From: Trachythela sp. YZ-2020
Taxonomy: Eukaryota; Cnidaria; Anthozoa; Malacalcyonacea; Clavulariidae
Assembly (NCBI GenBank): GCA_016169945.1
Contig: JADLSH010000052.1
Span: forward strand, 1,598,082 to 1,662,081
Reading direction: 5' to 3'
DNA length: 64,000 nt
Made by a program: the position numbers and the translations under genes. Positions within the stretch are counted from its first letter, which is position 1, and each line of letters opens with the position of its first letter. Below, one piece after another: positions 59,260 through 64,000 of this stretch. The notes beneath the pieces were generated by a model that was not told the DNA's origin, made no database searches, and worked only from the letters and a program-made list of their open reading frames with translations.

Positions 59260-59890
59260 GAATTAACTATTCCACAACTGGTCCTTTCTATACTACACGA
59301 CTATTTAATAAAAAGTGCAGGGACAGTACGGGTGGGTAAAAATATTTTGCCTCTCTAAGAATTCAAAATAATTATTGTCGTAGTTAATAGTTAAATAGGA
59401 CAAACTTGAAGACTTAGGAGTTGAATGTCTAAATCTAAGAATCTGTTTCATTTTCTGCCTATATATTTTGTCTTTCGCATGATTCTTGTAACTGGCCTTG
59501 CTGGTAGTTTAGTCATTTCGTTAGGAAACTGTATTCTTTGAATTTGTGAACAAACAGTAATGAGATATATAAGGAAAGGCAGTTTTGAAGCACAACGGCA
59601 AAACTGCTGACGTTTCAGAAACATTTGGGACGAGGTCCATCGAGGCGAGACCCATTCGGACGAGACGCGTTAAGCAGGACATGATTGGAACCATGCCTGC
59701 GCCATTTATTAAGTTGGATTCCACGCTTGTTAATGAGCTAGCACTGTATTATTAGTAAAACAGAAAAACACTCTTATAGATATAAGATCGAGTACAACTA
59801 CCGATTGACAACTACCCATTTAGGGCTTTTCAGTGACAATATACAATACAACATATAAACTATATGAACTAAGGCTAAAATATTATTAAA
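59260..59890. other. Intergenic, nothing recognised
   Basis: AT-rich DNA without motifs. It contains GAGGCGAGACCCATTCGGACGAGACGC near 59643, built from repeated GGACGAG words. Confidence 0.4.
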
Positions 59891-59899
59891 ATTATACTG

Positions 59900-60650
59900 T
59901 TATTACTCTAAGATAGTTCAAGCTGATTTCTGAGCTGATTTCTTAGATTGTACTTGAAGCTGGGAATCGAGGTGCATAACTTCAACTGCGCGTCAATTTT
60001 GTTCCACAAGCTAACAATTCTATAGTAGAAAGTTTTTTGTCCTGAGGCACTCTTAAATAATGGTATATTTAATTTCTGAGCTACGTGTTTCACGGCCTGT
60101 AATTTCGCCTCTACATATAAATTGAGAACGTAAGTATGAAGGTGTGCAACCCGTCATACATTTAAAGGCCAACGTGGCATCACGATAATATAAGTGTGAT
60201 TTAACTGGCAACCAACGCAACACTTTCAACACCGGAGTAAAATGTTCAAATTTGCGTGTGCCACTGACGATGCGAGCTGCAAAATTTTGAACAAATTGTA
60301 ATTTGCGTATGTTGCTATTTGGAAGTGTTTGACCACACTGACGAACAATAAAATAACTTGCTAAAAACTAAAGCATTAACAATCTTAATTAATAGGTCTT
60401 TGCTAAATGCATGCTTTGCCTGACTAATCTGAGCTAAACTTGACATGCATGATGATACAGTCGCAACAGTATGTTTGTCAAAGACAAGTTTGAATCAAAT
60501 TTGACTCCTAGGTCTTTGGCACAACAAAAATCAGATGAAGCAATTTCTTTTCCAAGCAAGAATAGTTTAAAATCCGTTAATTTAACAACATTTGCTGGCT
60601 GCCGTAAAACCATTAATTTTTGTTTTGTCAGGATTTAGCAGGAGGCATTT
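59900..60650 (-). pseudogene. LINE C-terminal region
   Basis: The minus strand reads, with interruptions, LRWLPVKSHLYYRDATLAFKC, TPSYLRSQF and, in an open frame (60093-59908), NIPLFKSASGQKTFYYRIVSLWNKI, the typical C-terminus of a CR1-like reverse transcriptase ORF. No poly(A) or tail repeat is evident. Confidence 0.75.
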
Positions 60651-60662
60651 GTCAGAACTCCA

Positions 60663-60765
60663 AATATATTCATTCAACTTCAACAAATCGATTCAACTTC
60701 AACAAAAATATTCATTCAACTTCAACAAAATATTCATTCAACTTCTATTGTCACATTTTATTCAA
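60663..60765 (+). repeat. Short tandem repeat of ATTCAACTTCAACAAA
   Basis: About four imperfect units of 16-26 bases produce Phe/Asn-rich shadow frames. It is not a gene. Confidence 0.7.
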
Positions 60766-60859
60766 AAAGCAAAACAACATTTTTTCAACTTCAAGAAAAG
60801 CAATAATTCATTCAAGCCCAGGTATTTATCCAACTATAAATCTCTAAACCGTTGAATAT

Positions 60860-61500
60860 ATAAACGCGAAAGGTATGCCCGTGACTTCAACTTCCCGGAC
60901 ACACGCAAAATAATTATTAAACACAACCGGACCTAGTCCCCATTTCGCGCGGTCGCGCCAAGTTAAATCCAAAATGGCGGACGAGAGTCAGCCAGTGGAG
61001 TCAAAGCAAAGTCGCAGATCCCAAGAACAGTCAAATCAACATGGAACTTGTGAATTTAGTTCGTGAATGTGTTCGGAGCGAAATGGAACTTCAGCGTTCT
61101 GGTCGCGCGATGGAAATACAAATTTACTGGCACGGACAAGAGATCACCATTGCAAAGTTCTGCAAGATCAGCCAGCCGAGATGTTGCGAATTCACTGCCT
61201 GCTCCGGCTAGTAGCACACAGTCTGTATTCTCGCTAAGTAGTCCTGGAACGTCTGGCCAAGAAGCGTTTCAGGTGTAGTCATTCAGCCTGGTTATTCAAC
61301 TGGCCGCCCAACAACCGTCGTAACAAGTAGTAAGAGGTCTTCTACAAGTCATCACCTATGGCGTTTGAAAAAGGTAAACAGAAAAAATACAACGAGAGTT
61401 CTATCCAAAAGCTGTCCATCTCCTTGATATGCCTGCGAATCATCAGAAAGGTCCAGATAATTATATATACCTGATTACTCAAAGAAGGAAGGAATATGGT
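60860..61500. other. Intergenic, CpG-containing, possible 5' region
   Basis: AAAATGGCGGACGAGAGTCAG at 60971 gives a good start context and a short frame, followed by Ser-rich open frames to 61278. It might be a promoter and first exon of a host gene, but no domain is visible. Confidence 0.25.
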
Positions 61501-61505
61501 ATTAC

Positions 61506-64000
61506 TGAAATGTTAAGTGATTGAGATTGGTACAGGATTAGAACAGAAGCTGGGAAATTAGAGAAAGTATTATTACGGAGGTAAAATATTTCAACAATTT
61601 CCAGTTGGCACTACTTATGGGTATTGCAGGTTGCCAAAATTTTCAGGAGCCATAAATAATTCTTATGATTATAAATGAATGCATGGATCATCTTGCTATA
61701 TGACCACCACCTCCACTGCGAAGACACTATTTTTATTTAATTAGTGTACCCACACTTTCTATAAATGTGTTAACTTTGTCACTAATACTGCTCCAAATGT
61801 ACATTTCTCCTGAGTTTTTCCAATATCATCTTTATAGAAAAACTGCATAAACATTTAAATCACAGCACCAGTCAAACTTTTTTTTTGCAATATCTTTTAT
61901 TCCAAGTCTTTGAACCACAGCAGGAGCTTCTCCCAGCAATGCCTCTCCCCTCCATGAGAAGGAAATGTTAACGGAATACTGCCTAAATCCATTTGGGGCA
62001 CATTTTCTATAATATTTGCCCCCTGTAGGAATTGCCTACATCCAGATTAAAATGAAAACTATATTTTCTGTGGCACAAACTTGCTGTACAAATATGTGAG
62101 AAAGATACTAATTTACAGTATAGCAATTTTCGTGTCTGTGGCACAGGTTAAGGTGGCTCCTATACCCTGTAGTTTCTTATAAAGTGTGAAAATTCAAGGT
62201 TCAAACCCAATTTGTTTACATTAACCTTACGTTAGAAGAATGAAACTACATGTCTTGTGTAGAACAACAGGTCACTTGGAGAATTTGACAAAACGTCGAA
62301 ACATGGTGTATTAAATTGTGGTTGGCCAGCACTGTTACAACAATGACGTTTCAAAATGCAGCCCATTTGGTCACAGACCCCATTTTTTGTTTTTCTAAAA
62401 CGTTTCCATGAACATAAGCAGACAACAGAACAAATTTTCAGAAATTCTGTGGATCCAAAATTTTGAAATGTAACTTGCGTGATTATTTGGTGTAAAAATT
62501 CTTTAGATACACAGATTTTTTTAAAATTTGGTCTATTGACTGTTTATAGTGCAGATAGAAGATTATATATTGTGGTCGCCAATATATTTTGGGAACAATA
62601 TAATTAAAACTGGTGTAAAACACAAATATGCCATTTTGAAACGTCATTGTTGTAACAGTGCTGGCCAACCACAATTTAATACACCATGTTTCGACGTTTT
62701 GTCAAATTCTCCAAGTGACCTGTTGTTATACACAAGACATGTAGTTTCATTCTTCTAACGTAAGGTTAATGTAAACAAATTGGGTTTGAACCTTGAATTT
62801 CCACACTTTATAAGAAACTACAGGGTATATGGAGCCACCTTAACCTGTGCCACAGACACGAAAATTGCTATACTGTAAATTAGTATCTTTCTCACATATT
62901 TGTACAGCAAGTTTGTGCCACAGAAAATATAGTTTTCATTTTAATCTGGATGTAGGCAATTCCTACAGGGGGCAAATATTATAGAAAATGTGCCCCAAAT
63001 GGATTTAGGCAGTATTCTTTTAACATTTCCTTCTCATGGAGGGGAGAGGCATTGCTGGGAGAAGCTCCTGTGGTTCAAAGACATGGAATAAAGATATTGT
63101 ACAAAAAAAGTTTGACTGGTGCTGTGATTTAAATATTTGTACACCCAGTTTTTCATACTGTAAACCTCCGTATATAAACCCCGAATATAAGCCCCCGAAT
63201 ATAAGTCCCCGAATATAAGCTCCCCAAATATAAGCCCATATACTTACTTAAATATAAGCCAAACTAGATGGTTCAGAAGACGACCAGGTGAACATCAGAG
63301 GATTAGAAAGCTATACAATGCCCTTACCACAGGAAGAATTTCATTTGGAAAGCAGTGACGAAGACGACGACGAACTTACAGACTTCTCTGAAGCCTGCTC
63401 TGGCCTCTAATACCGGTACTACTAGCTCTTCCGATGATGATGATAGTGATACTGACATTTAATTACTAACAGATCACTCTAGCTGACATTGTTTCTTATA
63501 GTTATAGTCATAATTTGAATTTGTTCACTTTCAAATTTTAGGGTTTGTATTAAAAACAATTACTAACAAAATGATGTCCGTGTAAGCCCACCCATATATA
63601 AACCCCCATATATAAGCCCCGTGTGTATAAGCCCATCAAAATACCCTTATGAACCTATATAAGCCCAGGGCTTATATGGAGGTTTACGGTATGAGATGAT
63701 ATAGGAAAAACTCAGGAAGAAATGTACATTTGGAGCAGTATTAGTGACAAGTTAACACATTTATAAGTGTGGGTACATAATTAAATATAATATGTCTTTG
63801 CAGGAGGTGGTGGTCATATAGCAAGATGATCCATGCATTCATTTATAATCATAAGAATTATTTATGGTTCCTGAAAATTTTGGCAACCTGCAATACCCTA
63901 GTAGTGCCAACTGAAATTGTTGAAATATTTTACCTCCGTAATACTTTCTCTAATTTCAGCTTCTGTTTGTCCTGTACCAATCTCAATGTAACATTTCAGT
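61506..64000. repeat. Giant inverted repeat, arms of more than 850 bp, running off the window
   Basis: The left arm 61506-62366 pairs with a right arm from 62630 to the window edge, with a centre spacer of about 260 bases. Identity by eye is high, with small indels. The right arm is lengthened by a nested MITE. The arms hold no coding gene. Confidence 0.85.
63158..63689. mobile_element. Nested MITE with TA duplication, mariner/pogo-like
   Basis: Inverted ends CTGTAAACCTCCGTATATAA and complement are flanked by TA (63156-63157, 63690-63691). It interrupts the right arm of the giant inverted repeat, whose left arm lacks it. Just inside are arrays of CCGAATATAAGCCC. A short acidic frame (SSDEDDDELTDFSEACSGL, near 63350-63410) may be the remnant of a transposase C-terminus. 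Confidence 0.75.

Overview
The window is repeat-rich DNA from a metazoan genome, about two-thirds A+T by eye. The resident retroelements are CR1/Jockey-like LINEs, one with a 2A-like peptide and an OTU domain, Penelope-like elements with hammerhead ribozymes, Helitrons and piggyBac. This mix fits a marine invertebrate, most likely a cnidarian, but I see no host gene that fixes the species. Almost everything readable is mobile DNA. Host coding is limited to two doubtful exons.

The centrepiece is a Polinton/Maverick (adintovirus-like) element at 1319-19883, 18.6 kb long. It has 412-bp terminal inverted repeats that look identical by eye and a 6-bp target duplication with one mismatch (GACGTA/GACCTA). 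It carries about 20 genes in small divergent and convergent blocks. Replication and integration genes are a protein-primed PolB and a DDE integrase. Virion genes are a major capsid protein, a frameshifted penton/minor capsid protein, a packaging ATPase, a long collagen-like fibre and its short sibling, and several membrane proteins. Accessory genes are a BRO-N protein, two zinc-finger proteins, a putatively myristoylated protein and two Cys-rich proteins whose start codons lie inside the inverted repeats. I find no adenain-like protease. The element has its own punctuation: an AATAAA/AAATAAA-type motif just before most start codons, and AT-rich perfect hairpins in the gaps after genes. Together these resemble the compact transcription signals of cytoplasmic DNA viruses.

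From 20 to 51 kb is a layered graveyard: piggyBac remains, LINE fragments, a cluster of hammerhead ribozymes inside giant palindromes (28.3-29.8 kb), a 113-bp minisatellite, two arrays of GTGT/ACAC motifs bracketing 30.6-36.0 kb, two MITEs with clear target duplications, Penelope-like and Helitron fragments, and a nearly complete LINE reverse transcriptase.

A second virus-like element lies at 51068-58805 (7.7 kb). It has roughly 800-bp inverted repeats, a perfect 6-bp duplication (TACAGC) and the same AGTAGT...ACTACT ends as the first element. It sits inside the OTU domain of a LINE. It keeps a packaging ATPase with one in-frame stop and three small genes, but no polymerase, integrase or capsid, so it looks like a non-autonomous or decayed relative. 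A 2.4-kb DNA transposon and a minisatellite occupy its middle. The window ends in a very large inverted repeat (61.5-64 kb) with a nested MITE.
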